The notes under the pieces were generated by a model. The model was not told where the DNA came from and did no database searches. It saw only the letters and a list, made by a program, of their open reading frames with translations. A program made the translations under genes and the position numbers. Positions 48,271 through 56,014 of a DNA stretch of 64,000 bases are shown piece by piece (position 1 is the stretch's first letter; every line of letters begins with the position of its first letter). Location: assembly GCF_020447265.1 (NCBI RefSeq), contig NZ_JAJADR010000003.1:186001-250000 (forward strand). Direction: 5' to 3'. Source of the stretch: Hymenobacter lucidus. Its GTDB lineage: Bacteria; Bacteroidota; Bacteroidia; Cytophagales; Hymenobacteraceae.

Positions 48271-49263
48271 ATGAATCTGCACAACCCCGCCACCGATTTA
48301 CCCGCTGCTAACTCCCTGCCAACCCGTGCCCCGGAAGCGGCGCCCGGTACGCCGGCTCAGCAGGCTTTCCGGCAGGCTATTCAGGAGGTCGAAAACCTGC
48401 GGGAACGGCTGCGGGAGCTGGAAGATGGGCAGGCTGAGGCCCGGCGGCGCTACTGGCAGCAGGTAGGGCCGCTGGCCCAAACGGTGGTAGCGGCCCGGCG
48501 GGCGTTGTTTGAGCCCTTGGAAGAAGCCCTGCTCCTGCCTTATTTCAACCGCGCCGAGCACCGGCAGCTGGAGGAGCTGATTCTGACGAATGCCCGTTCC
48601 CTGCAGCAGCGGTTTGGGGAAGATGTGGCCGATATTCTGCGCCGCCACGCGCCGGTTGGGCAAACTTCCCGGCCCGAAATGACGGATGATGCAAACCCCG
48701 AAGCATCTGCCCAGCCGGAGCCCGGCGCGCCGGATGGTGGCTCGGCCAAGCGCAAAACCAAAAAGCAGAAGGCCAAAGAAGCCGCGGCTCAGGAAGAACA
48801 GCAGAAGCTAATGGGCAACACCAAAAACCTGTACCGGCAGCTGGCCCGCGCCAACCACCCCGACCTGGAGCGTGACCCGGCCCTGGCCCAGCTCAAAACC
48901 GAGCGGATGCAGCAAATCACGCGGGCCTACGAAGCCAACGACCTCTACACGCTGCTACAGCTGCTCTCGGAACACGCCCCCGGCAGCACCGATTCGGAGT
49001 CGGAAGACCTGCTGGCCCGCTACACCCAGGCGTTACGCCAGCAGCAGGACGAGCTCAAGCAGCGCATGAACGAGCTGAAATACGGTACCACCAGCGCCTT
49101 TGCCGCCACTGGCAAAAAGCAGGAAGCCGAGCTGCGCCAGGTGAAGCGCAGCCTGCGGGCCGAAGCCGAGTACCTGCAGCGGGTGCTGCCCCTGCTCCAG
49201 GAGCCCGACGACCTGCGCGACCTGCTGCGCCAGCTAGCCGCCGAAGGCCACGACTCGATTTAA
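48271..49263 (+). CDS. J-domain protein with coiled coils
   Basis: 330 residues from ATG 48271 (MNLHNPATDLPAANSLPTRAPEAAPGTPAQQAFRQAIQEVENLRERL). A long coiled coil comes first (FRQAIQEVENLRERLRELEDGQAEARRRYWQQV), followed by a Lys/Gln-rich linker (KRKTKKQKAKEAAAQEEQQ). A J-like segment with the HPD tripeptide follows: NLYRQLARANHPDLERDPALAQLKTERMQQITRAYEANDLYTLLQLLSEH. A final coiled coil ends the protein. J domains stimulate Hsp70; the position of this one near the middle of the chain is unusual but known in Bacteroidota. Confidence 0.82.
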   Translation: MNLHNPATDLPAANSLPTRAPEAAPGTPAQQAFRQAIQEVENLRERLRELEDGQAEARRRYWQQVGPLAQTVVAARRALFEPLEEALLLPYFNRAEHRQLEELILTNARSLQQRFGEDVADILRRHAPVGQTSRPEMTDDANPEASAQPEPGAPDGGSAKRKTKKQKAKEAAAQEEQQKLMGNTKNLYRQLARANHPDLERDPALAQLKTERMQQITRAYEANDLYTLLQLLSEHAPGSTDSESEDLLARYTQALRQQQDELKQRMNELKYGTTSAFAATGKKQEAELRQVKRSLRAEAEYLQRVLPLLQEPDDLRDLLRQLAAEGHDSI

Positions 49264-49303
49264 TGTGAGAATGTGGTTGAATGTGAGCAATGTGCTTAAA
49301 ATG

Positions 49304-49458
49304 TGTCATTGCGAGCTTGCGAAGCAATCCGTCCTCTGCGCAGGTAGTCATGTCCTTTTACCACAAAGCTCTTTGCTACCGCAGTAGTAAAGGGCTTTTC
49401 ACTTAAGGACACTCAGCACATTTCAGAGGACGGATTGCTTCACAAGCCCGCAATGACA
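49304..49458. repeat. Palindromic intergenic repeat, type B
   Basis: Outer arms TGTCATTGCG and CGCAATGACA, with GAAGCAATCCGTCCTCTG and its reverse complement inside, and a core of AAGCTCTTT/AAAGGGCTTTT type. The inner arms are identical to those of the copy at 34969-35127. It lies between convergent genes. Confidence 0.8.
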
Positions 49459-49487
49459 CAAGAACTTCAACTCACCAGCTCACTATC

Positions 49488-50366
49488 TCACTGCTCCTCC
49501 AGAAACTCCACCACTTGCCCAATAATTTCCGGGTCGCGCATGATGCGGTTGTGGCCCAGGCCGGTGGTGGGCCGGAAGTCGAGGCCGGGCCAGCTGTGGG
49601 CAATGGCTTGCGCCTCGCTGAAGGGAATGGTTTCGTCGGCGCGGTCGTGGAGCAGCAGGGCGCGCTCGGCCGGCACCTGGTAGCCCACCTGCGTCAGGCT
49701 GAAGCTCTCGGCACTACGGCCGTGGCGCGCTTCGGCAAACTGCGTCATGCGGGCCAGCACTTTGTTGGGCAGGTGCAGCAGCTCGGCAAAGCGCCGGAAT
49801 ACGGCCGGCGTACTGCCCGGCACACTCAACAGCACCAGCCGGGGCAGCAGCTGCCCGCCGTTGAACTGCACCGGCAGCCCCGCCGTGGCTGCCGCCCCAA
49901 ACGAGTGCGCCACCACCGCCCAGATGGGCCCCACCTCATCGGCTACGGCCTGAATGGCGGCCCCGAAGGCCGGCAGCGTCGTGCGTCGCCCCGACGAAGC
50001 GCCGTGGGCGGGCCCATCGAGGGCCACCACGCGGTAGCCGGCTGCCACCAGGCCCTGGGCCATAGTGCCCCAAAAGCTGGCCCGGTGCTCCCAGCCGTGC
50101 ACCAGCAGCACGGTGCGGTGACCGGTCGGATTCCATTCGTAGGCCACCACTACACCTTTGCCAAATGGCACCTCAAACCACCGTGCTTCGGCCAGCGCCG
50201 CCGTTTCCCAGGGCTTCACGGGCAGTCGGCGCGGCGTCGTAAACAGCCGCCACGCCGACTGGAAAGCCAGCGTAGTAGAAACCGTTGCCAACAGCCGAAA
50301 CTTGAGCCGCAGCAGCTTGAGTTCGGGTGGTTCTGGGGGCGGGGCGGGCGTAGTGGTCGTCGTCAT
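49488..50366 (-). CDS. Alpha/beta hydrolase
   Basis: 292 residues from ATG 50366. Alpha/beta-hydrolase pattern: VLLVHGWEHRASFWGTMAQGL (oxyanion His-Gly), RVVALDGPAHGASSGRRTTL, nucleophile elbow VAHSFGAAATAG, an acidic residue in LLLHDRADETIPFSEA and catalytic His in GLGHNRIMRDPEIIGQVVEFL. The N-terminal region has a hydrophobic helix (RLLATVSTTLAFQSAWRLF) that may associate with membrane. Probably an esterase or lipase; substrate unknown. Confidence 0.87.
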   Translation of the reverse strand: MTTTTTPAPPPEPPELKLLRLKFRLLATVSTTLAFQSAWRLFTTPRRLPVKPWETAALAEARWFEVPFGKGVVVAYEWNPTGHRTVLLVHGWEHRASFWGTMAQGLVAAGYRVVALDGPAHGASSGRRTTLPAFGAAIQAVADEVGPIWAVVAHSFGAAATAGLPVQFNGGQLLPRLVLLSVPGSTPAVFRRFAELLHLPNKVLARMTQFAEARHGRSAESFSLTQVGYQVPAERALLLHDRADETIPFSEAQAIAHSWPGLDFRPTTGLGHNRIMRDPEIIGQVVEFLEEQ

Positions 50367-50414
50367 GGGCCGCAAATATCCGTACTCCGGCCGACTCACG
50401 CATTCGTAGACGGT

Positions 50415-51206
50415 TTAGTCTTCCTGCTCGCTGAGGCGGGCCAGCAGCTCTTCCACCTGCCGCTCGAGGCGCGTGAGGCGCTCTTCCATGGTGGAAGGCG
50501 GGCGCAAATGGGTGGTGAACACGGCCTTGACTTCCCAGATTTCCAGAGCCTGCTCCAGGACAAATTCCTCGGTACCGTAGTCGGGGTTGTCGGCCCGGAG
50601 CCGGAGCCGGGAGTCCGAAATCCGCTCGGCTAGGCGGCGCACCAGCAGCTTGCTTTGCGTTACAAACGCATAAATGCGGTGTACGCGTAGGTTGGGTGCA
50701 GCCAGATCCACGCGGCGGCACAGCACCACGTCCTGGTGGCGCAGGCCCTGCTGCTGGTGCTGCATTTCGGCCCCTACTATCTCAAACGCGCGCGTGGCCG
50801 GCCCCAGCGCGTGCGGAAACGTGAGCGGCGGCAGCGCGTCCAGAAAAGCCGAGTCGTGGTGCTGCACGATGTATTCGAGCAGGCGGGCGGCGGGCACGAA
50901 AGGTGTTACCCCGGTTTGCTGATCGGCGCGGGCAGCCGGTTTGGCAGCAGCAGCCGGTACCGTTTCCTTCTGGAAAATATCGAAGTGGTAGAGCTCATTT
51001 ACCGTTAGCTCTTTCGTTAGTAGCAGATCTACCGACAAGCCAAAATGCTGAGCAATCTGGATCAGCGTCTCCATTTTTGGCTCGGAGCGCCCCTCTTCAT
51101 ACGCCCCCACACTAGGGCGGGCCAGACCAAACAATTCGGCAAAAGCAGCTTGACTCAGCTTTTTAACCGTTCTGATCTTGCGAATGTTCTTGCCGACGTA
51201 GGACAT
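50415..51206 (-). CDS. XRE-family regulator with LexA-like C-terminal domain, divergent from the PspA/flotillin locus
   Basis: 263 residues. N-terminal helix-turn-helix (MSYVGKNIRKIRTVKKLSQAAFAELFGLARPSVGAYEEGRSEPKMETLIQIAQHFGLSVDLLL) is the Cro/C1 type. The C-terminal part (AFEIVGAEMQHQQQGLRHQDVVLCRRVDLAAPNLRVHRIYAFVTQSKLLVRRLAERI) resembles the S24/LexA beta fold, but no clear Ser-Lys catalytic dyad is seen. A coiled coil ends the protein (MEERLTRLERQVEELLARLSEQED). A perfect palindrome GCTCAAA-N-TTTGAGC lies 19 bp upstream of its start, between it and the divergent operon. Confidence 0.85.
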   Translation of the reverse strand: MSYVGKNIRKIRTVKKLSQAAFAELFGLARPSVGAYEEGRSEPKMETLIQIAQHFGLSVDLLLTKELTVNELYHFDIFQKETVPAAAAKPAARADQQTGVTPFVPAARLLEYIVQHHDSAFLDALPPLTFPHALGPATRAFEIVGAEMQHQQQGLRHQDVVLCRRVDLAAPNLRVHRIYAFVTQSKLLVRRLAERISDSRLRLRADNPDYGTEEFVLEQALEIWEVKAVFTTHLRPPSTMEERLTRLERQVEELLARLSEQED

Positions 51207-51224
51207 AAGAGAAAAAAATTATTC

Positions 51225-51256
51225 GCTCAAAGTTTGAGCATCATCTAAACTTTGAG
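51225..51256. promoter_or_regulatory. Candidate operator of the XRE regulator
   Basis: GCTCAAAGTTTGAGC (51225-51239) is a perfect 7-bp palindrome with one central base. A related CTAAACTTTGAG follows at 51245-51256. They lie in the gap between the divergent regulator and the YbjN-PspA operon. Confidence 0.65.
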
Positions 51257-51403
51257 TACACTTGCATCGTAAAGCTACCACATTACGCTCAAGCCTACTT
51301 ATTAGCTCGCTATTTTTTTGAGCCGCCAGCCTAGCAGTATCGCCTCCGGTTTCCTGCTCAGCTTTACTTACCTTCTGGCTTTCCTTGCACTTTATCCTTT
51401 TCT

Positions 51404-51814
51404 ATGGCCGACGCCTACTTCGCCAAAATTCAGCGCTACCTGCTGGAGCTGGACTTCGACATTCAGCACCAGGACCCGGCCACCAACATCTTCGTCGTGA
51501 GCAAGCCCGAACTGGGCATCGAGCACCTGGTGCTGGGCTGCGGCGAGCCGCTGCTAATAATGGAGCAACACCTGCTGGACTTGCCCGGCCCCAGCTGCGA
51601 CGTGTACCAGCGGCTACTCCAGAAAAACCGCGACATCATCCACGGCGCCTTCGTGCTCGACGAGTCGGGCCGCAAGGTCATTTTTCGCGACACGATGCAG
51701 CTCGAACACCTCGACCGGCCCGAGCTGGAAGCAGTATTCAACTCCCTGGCCCTGCTGCTGAGCGAATTCAGCGACGAGCTCATTGCTTTTTCCAAACATT
51801 CCAGCCCTGCATAG
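51404..51814 (+). CDS. YbjN-like / type III chaperone-like small protein
   Basis: 136 residues (MADAYFAKIQRYLLELDFDIQHQDPATNIFVVSKPELGIEHLVLGCGEPLLIMEQHLLDL ... NRDIIHGAFVLDESGRKVIFRDTMQLEHLDRPELEAVFNSLALLLSEFSDELI). The pattern of strands and helices matches the YbjN/CesT-like fold seen in the small protein encoded with PspA in other bacteria (YjfI-like). Only 2 bp separate it from the PspA start, so translation is probably coupled. Confidence 0.82.
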   Translation: MADAYFAKIQRYLLELDFDIQHQDPATNIFVVSKPELGIEHLVLGCGEPLLIMEQHLLDLPGPSCDVYQRLLQKNRDIIHGAFVLDESGRKVIFRDTMQLEHLDRPELEAVFNSLALLLSEFSDELIAFSKHSSPA

Positions 51815-51816
51815 CC

Positions 51817-52533
51817 ATGAATATTTTCAGCCGCTTGTTCAAAATTGGTCAGTCGGAAGCCCATTCCGCCGTCAATCAGCTCGAAGACCCGATTAAGCTG
51901 ACCGAGCAGGGCCTGCGCGACCTGCGCCAGGATCTGGAAAAAAGCCTGCACGCGCTGGCTGAGGTGAAAGCCCTGGCCATCCGGGCCCGCAACGAGGCCG
52001 AAGCCTTCCGCGCCAAGGCCCTCGACTACGAAAACAAGGCCGTGCTGCTGCTGCAGCGCGCCCACAAAGGCGACCTGCCCGCCGCCGAAGCCGACCGGCT
52101 GGCCAGCGAGGCCCTGCTGAAAAAGACCGAAAACGAAGCCCACGCCGCCCGCGCCACCGCCGACCAGGAGAAGTTTGCCGCCTCGGCCGCCCTGCTCGAT
52201 CAGAACGTGCAGCAGCTCAAGCAAACCATCAGCCAGTGGGACAATGAGCTCAAAACCCTGAAGGCCCGCGTGACGGTGAGCACGGCCACCAAGACCATCA
52301 ACCAGCAGCTGGCCCAGATTGACTCTTCGGGCACGGTAGCCTTGCTGGAGCGCATGAAGGAGAAGATTGCCACCGAGGAAGCCCTGGCCGAATCGTACGG
52401 TGAAATAGCCCAGGAAAGCCGCTCGGTAGACCAGGAAATCGACAAGGCGCTGCAGGCCAGTGCCGGTGGCCAAGCCGCCGCCGATTTGCAGGCGCTGAAG
52501 GAAAAGCTGGGGCTGAATTCGCCGCCGCAATAA
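51817..52533 (+). CDS. pspA: PspA/IM30 family protein
   Basis: 238 residues from ATG 51817 (MNIFSRLFKIGQSEAHSAVNQLEDPIKLTEQGLRDLRQDLEKSLHALAEVKALAIRARNEAEAFRAKALDYENKAVLLLQRAHKGD). Almost entirely coiled coil, with the amphipathic N-terminal helix that docks PspA on stressed membranes. PspA and IM30 form rods or rings that stabilise the inner membrane. Second gene of the locus; the next is a membrane protein 95 bp downstream. Confidence 0.93.
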   Translation: MNIFSRLFKIGQSEAHSAVNQLEDPIKLTEQGLRDLRQDLEKSLHALAEVKALAIRARNEAEAFRAKALDYENKAVLLLQRAHKGDLPAAEADRLASEALLKKTENEAHAARATADQEKFAASAALLDQNVQQLKQTISQWDNELKTLKARVTVSTATKTINQQLAQIDSSGTVALLERMKEKIATEEALAESYGEIAQESRSVDQEIDKALQASAGGQAAADLQALKEKLGLNSPPQ

Positions 52534-52628
52534 GCACCGGAGCCAATGGGAGGAAATAATTCGGCTTCGGCACCGGGCTTCCGGGTTGGCCCGCGCAGCA
52601 AATCCGCTACCTTTAAGCTGCCCTTTTT

Positions 52629-53282
52629 ATGCCCATGACCGAACTGCTCCAAGCTGCCGTTGCTCCACCTAATCTGCCGGCCACGGGCCTGCTGATTTTC
52701 GTGCTGCTCTACTGGCTTACGGTTATCATCGGGCTGCTCGATTTCAAGACGCTGGACCTGGACCTGCACGTCGACAGCACCCACGACGTGGCCCACGATG
52801 CCCACCTGAGCGTGGCCTGGCTCAACCACGCGCTGGCCTTTTTCAACCTGGGCCGGGTGCCGCTGATGCTGTTTCTGAGCTTTGTGGCCCTGCCCCTATG
52901 GGTGGGCAGCATCCTGACCAATTACTACACCCACAATACTTCCCTGCTGCTGGGCCTGGCCTTCGGCGTGCCGCTATTTCTCGGCAGCCTGCTGGTAGCC
53001 AAGGTGCTGACGACGCCCTTCGTGAAGCTGTTTGCCACCTTGGAAAAAGACCCGGCGGGCGGCGTCAGCCCCATCGGCAAGATGTGCACGGTACTGCTGC
53101 CGGCCTCCTACGAGCAGCTGGGCCAGGCGGTGGTGAAGGCCAATGGCGACACGCTGATGCTGAACGTGAAGGCCGCCTCGGCCGCCACCGAGCTGCACAA
53201 AGGCGACACGGCCCTCATTATCGACTACAGTGCCCGCAGCCGCTGCTACTTGATTGAGCCCTACGATGACGATGCCCGCTAA
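52629..53282 (+). CDS. NfeD/YqiJ-like membrane protein paired with flotillin
   Basis: 217 residues. Three hydrophobic segments are visible (LPATGLLIFVLLYWLTVIIGLLDF, VPLMLFLSFVALPLWVGSIL and LLLGLAFGVPLFLGSLLVAKVLTT). A C-terminal OB-fold-like domain follows (PIGKMCTVLLPASYEQLGQAVVKANGDTLMLNVKAAS ... KGDTALIIDYSARSRCYLIEPYDDD). Proteins of this type (YqiJ, YuaF/NfeD) are encoded next to flotillins and act with them in membrane organisation. It is followed by flotillin after 59 bp. ATG 52629 and ATG 52635 are both possible. Confidence 0.85.
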   Translation: MPMTELLQAAVAPPNLPATGLLIFVLLYWLTVIIGLLDFKTLDLDLHVDSTHDVAHDAHLSVAWLNHALAFFNLGRVPLMLFLSFVALPLWVGSILTNYYTHNTSLLLGLAFGVPLFLGSLLVAKVLTTPFVKLFATLEKDPAGGVSPIGKMCTVLLPASYEQLGQAVVKANGDTLMLNVKAASAATELHKGDTALIIDYSARSRCYLIEPYDDDAR

Positions 53283-53341
53283 GCGGCGTATTTCCCACTC
53301 CTTTTTCTTCTCCAACTGACATTACCTCTACCCTCCTTATT

Positions 53342-55510
53342 ATGATTGGTCAACTCTCACTCGTCGTGCTGGTCGTGCTCGGCATATTTCTGCTCGGTTT
53401 CCTGGCCATTGTGGCCCGGATGTATAAGAAAGCCGTGCAGGGCGAGGCCCTGGTACGCACCGGCATGGGCGACACGAAGGTGTCATTCACCGGTATTTTC
53501 ATCGTGCCCGTGCTCCACAAGATGGAGGTGATGGACATCAAACTCAAGACCATCATCATTCAGCGGGCCGGCTCCGAAGGCCTCGTCTGCAAAGACAACC
53601 TGCGGGCCGACGTGAAGGTGAACTTCTTCGTGCGCGTCAACAAAACCCACGACGATGTGCTGAACGTGGCCCAGAGCATCGGCGCCCACCGCGCCTCCGA
53701 CCCGGCGGCCCTGGAAAACCTGTTCGACGCCAAGTTCTCGGAAGCCCTCAAAACCGTGGGCAAGCACTTCGACTTCATCGAGCTCTACAACTCCCGGGAG
53801 CAGTTCAAGCAGGAAATCCTGCGCATCATCGGCACCGACCTCAACGGCTACGTGCTCGACGACTGCGCCATCGACTACCTGGAGCAAACTCCGCTGGCAG
53901 CCCTGAACCAGGACAATATTCTGGACGCCGAGGGTATCAAGAAGATTATTGCCCTGACCTCGGAGCAGAAGATTCAGGCCAACTCCATTCAGCGGGAGCA
54001 GCAGAAAACCATCAAGAAGCAGGACGTGGAGGCCCAGGAAACCATTCTGGAGCTGGAAAAGCAGCTGGTGGAAAACCAGGAAAAGCAGAAACGCGAAATT
54101 GCCAACATCAAGGCCCGCGAAGTGGCCGAAGCCGCCAAGGTGCAGCAGGAAGAAACCCTGAAATCGGAGAAGGCCCGTATTGCCACCGAGGAGGAAGTGG
54201 GTATTGCCGAGCAGAACCGCGACCGGCAGGTGCTGGTGGCCGAGCGCAACAAGCAGCGCACCGACGTGGTGGAAACCGAGCGGGTAGCCCAGGCCAAGGC
54301 CCTGGAAGTCAACGAGCGGGAGCGAATTGTGGCCCTGGCCCAGATTGAAAAGGAAAAAGCCCTGGAAGAAGAGAAGAAGAACATCCAGACCATCATCCGG
54401 GAGCGAATCACGGTGGAAAAAGCCACGGTGGTAGAAGAGGAGAAAATCAAGGACACCCGCGCCCAGGCCCAGGCCGACCGCGAAAAGATGGTAGCCATTA
54501 CCGCCGCCAAGCAGCAGGCCGAAGCCGCCACGGTGAGTTTGGTGGGCAACGCCGACATGGAAAAGCAAGCCGCCGAGTTCCGCGCCAAGCAGGTGCTCAT
54601 TGATGCCGAAGCCGAAAAAGCCGCCTCCGAGTTCAAGGGCCAGGCCATCCGGATTCTGGCCGAGGCCGAAGCCAGCAAGGCCACGGCCGTGGGCCTGGCC
54701 GAAGCCCAGGTGATGCAGGCCAAAGCCACCGCCCGCCAGAAAGAAGGCGAAACCGAAGCCAACGTGCTCCAGCTCACCGCCGCCGCCGAAGCTCAGGCCA
54801 TCCAGTCGAAAGCCGGGGCCCAGGCCGAAGCCGACGAGAAGCTGGGGTTGGTAGCGGCCAAAGTCAACCGCGAAAAAGGCATTGCCGAGGCCGACATCAT
54901 CCAGTTCCGCGCCGATGCCGACCAGAAGAAGGGTCTGGCCGAAGCGGCCGTATCGGAGCAGAAGTTTGCCGTGGAAGCCAAGGGTATCGAAGCCAAGGCC
55001 GACGCCATGAAAAAGCTCGACGGCGTGGGCAAAGACCACGAGGAGTTCAAGCTGCGCTTGGACAAAGACAAGTCGGTGGAGCTGGCCCAGATCAACATCC
55101 AGAAGGACATTGCCGCCTCGCAGGCCGAGGTGATTGGCGAGGCCCTCAAAGCCGCCAAAATCGACATTGTGGGCGGCGAGACCATGTTCTTCGACCAGAT
55201 CATCGGCTCGATTACCAAGGGCAAGATGGTGGACCGCACCGTGCACAACAGCGAAGTGCTGGGCACCGTGAAAGACGCCTTCTTCAGCACCGACGGCGGG
55301 GGCGACTTCAAAACCAACCTGCGCCGCTTCGTGGATCAGTTCGGTTTGAGCTCGGAGGAAATCAAGAACCTGAGCGTCTCGGCCCTGCTGCTGAAGATGA
55401 TGAACAAAGCCGGCGACGACGCCACCCGCAATACCATCACGGAGCTGGCCAGCACGGCCACGGCCCTGGGTATCGGGGATAAGCCGGCGAAGATGCTGGA
55501 GCTGAAGTAA
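53342..55510 (+). CDS. Flotillin-family (SPFH/Band 7) protein, YqiK-like
   Basis: 722 residues. One N-terminal transmembrane segment (LSLVVLVVLGIFLLGFLAIVARMY), then the SPFH domain (about 30-200; GEALVRTGMGDTKVSFTGIFIVPVLHKMEVMDIKLKTIIIQRAG, NFFVRVNKTHDDVLNVAQSIG). A very long coiled coil of EA- and EK-rich heptads covers about residues 215-600, and the C-terminal domain ends SALLLKMMNKAGDD. Flotillins scaffold membrane microdomains and affect fluidity and stress responses. The EK-rich codons create a long spurious antisense frame. Confidence 0.93.
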   Translation: MIGQLSLVVLVVLGIFLLGFLAIVARMYKKAVQGEALVRTGMGDTKVSFTGIFIVPVLHKMEVMDIKLKTIIIQRAGSEGLVCKDNLRADVKVNFFVRVNKTHDDVLNVAQSIGAHRASDPAALENLFDAKFSEALKTVGKHFDFIELYNSREQFKQEILRIIGTDLNGYVLDDCAIDYLEQTPLAALNQDNILDAEGIKKIIALTSEQKIQANSIQREQQKTIKKQDVEAQETILELEKQLVENQEKQKREIANIKAREVAEAAKVQQEETLKSEKARIATEEEVGIAEQNRDRQVLVAERNKQRTDVVETERVAQAKALEVNERERIVALAQIEKEKALEEEKKNIQTIIRERITVEKATVVEEEKIKDTRAQAQADREKMVAITAAKQQAEAATVSLVGNADMEKQAAEFRAKQVLIDAEAEKAASEFKGQAIRILAEAEASKATAVGLAEAQVMQAKATARQKEGETEANVLQLTAAAEAQAIQSKAGAQAEADEKLGLVAAKVNREKGIAEADIIQFRADADQKKGLAEAAVSEQKFAVEAKGIEAKADAMKKLDGVGKDHEEFKLRLDKDKSVELAQINIQKDIAASQAEVIGEALKAAKIDIVGGETMFFDQIIGSITKGKMVDRTVHNSEVLGTVKDAFFSTDGGGDFKTNLRRFVDQFGLSSEEIKNLSVSALLLKMMNKAGDDATRNTITELASTATALGIGDKPAKMLELK

Positions 55511-55514
55511 AGGG

Positions 55515-55564
55515 CGCCTCACCCCTAGCCCCTCTCCTTTTCGGAGAGGGGTTGGGGTGAGGCG
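55515..55564. repeat. Palindromic repeat CCTCACCCC...CCCCTCTCC
   Basis: CGCCTCACCCC-TAG-CCCCTCTCC-N5-GGAGAGGGG-TTG-GGGTGAGGCG, a long near-perfect hairpin 4 bp after the flotillin stop. This motif is dispersed in many bacterial genomes and here could also attenuate transcription into the next gene. Confidence 0.75.
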
Positions 55565-55600
55565 GCTAGAACTAAGCCCCGAAACTCTGGCTATATACCC

Positions 55601-55975
55601 ATGCAAGCACCCAATTCTACCACCCCTCCAACTAAAACCCGGCAAATAATAAGCCTCGTCCTCGGGCTGGCTGTCGGTATTGCCTTCTTCGCGGGGGGCG
55701 TCTACTTCGTTAAAAAGGATAGGGCCGAAAAGCGGGAGTTGATTCTGAAAAATCCGGGGTACGCCACGGGCATCATCACCCGAAGAAGAACCTACAAGGG
55801 CAGGCGCATATCCGTGCGGTACACCGTTGGCGGAGTGGAGTATTCCCTTCGAACGAGGGTGCCCAGAAACTTTTTGCGCACCCACGAAAAAGGCGATACT
55901 ACTGCTGTCATTTATTCTACAGTCGATCCATCAAACGCCATTCTGAAGGCCAAACTCCGGTCTTCAGCTAACTAG
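55601..55975 (+). CDS. Small membrane protein, DUF3592-like
   Basis: 124 residues. One transmembrane helix (IISLVLGLAVGIAFFAGGVYFV), then a soluble beta-rich part (YATGIITRRRTYKGRRISVRYTVGGVEYSLRTRVPRNFLRTHEKGDTTAVIYSTVDPSNAIL). The pattern of a TGxI strand, a VRYTVxGxxY strand and GDxxxVxYxxxxPxxA is that of DUF3592-like proteins. It lies between flotillin and the ATPase, after the palindromic repeat. Function unknown. Confidence 0.75.
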   Translation: MQAPNSTTPPTKTRQIISLVLGLAVGIAFFAGGVYFVKKDRAEKRELILKNPGYATGIITRRRTYKGRRISVRYTVGGVEYSLRTRVPRNFLRTHEKGDTTAVIYSTVDPSNAILKAKLRSSAN

Positions 55976-56014
55976 CCGTTTTTCTCCCTGCAAGGGTCTG
56001 TGCCTTGCCCTCCT

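Noticed and set aside
51385..51816. In-frame upstream extension of PspA across the YbjN-like gene.
   Set aside because: The +1 frame reads as Arg/Ala/Pro-rich nonsense until ATG 51817, where the PspA sequence begins, and the YbjN-like gene occupies the other frame.
55515..55564. Insertion-sequence end, suggested by the long hairpin after flotillin.
   Set aside because: A single self-complementary hairpin with no transposase gene or target duplication; it fits a dispersed palindromic repeat or terminator.
53483..55885. 800-codon antisense frame opposite flotillin.
   Set aside because: It mirrors the E/K/A-rich coiled-coil codons of the sense gene, giving a Leu/Gly/His-rich translation with no domain. 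The sense strand encodes a clear SPFH protein.
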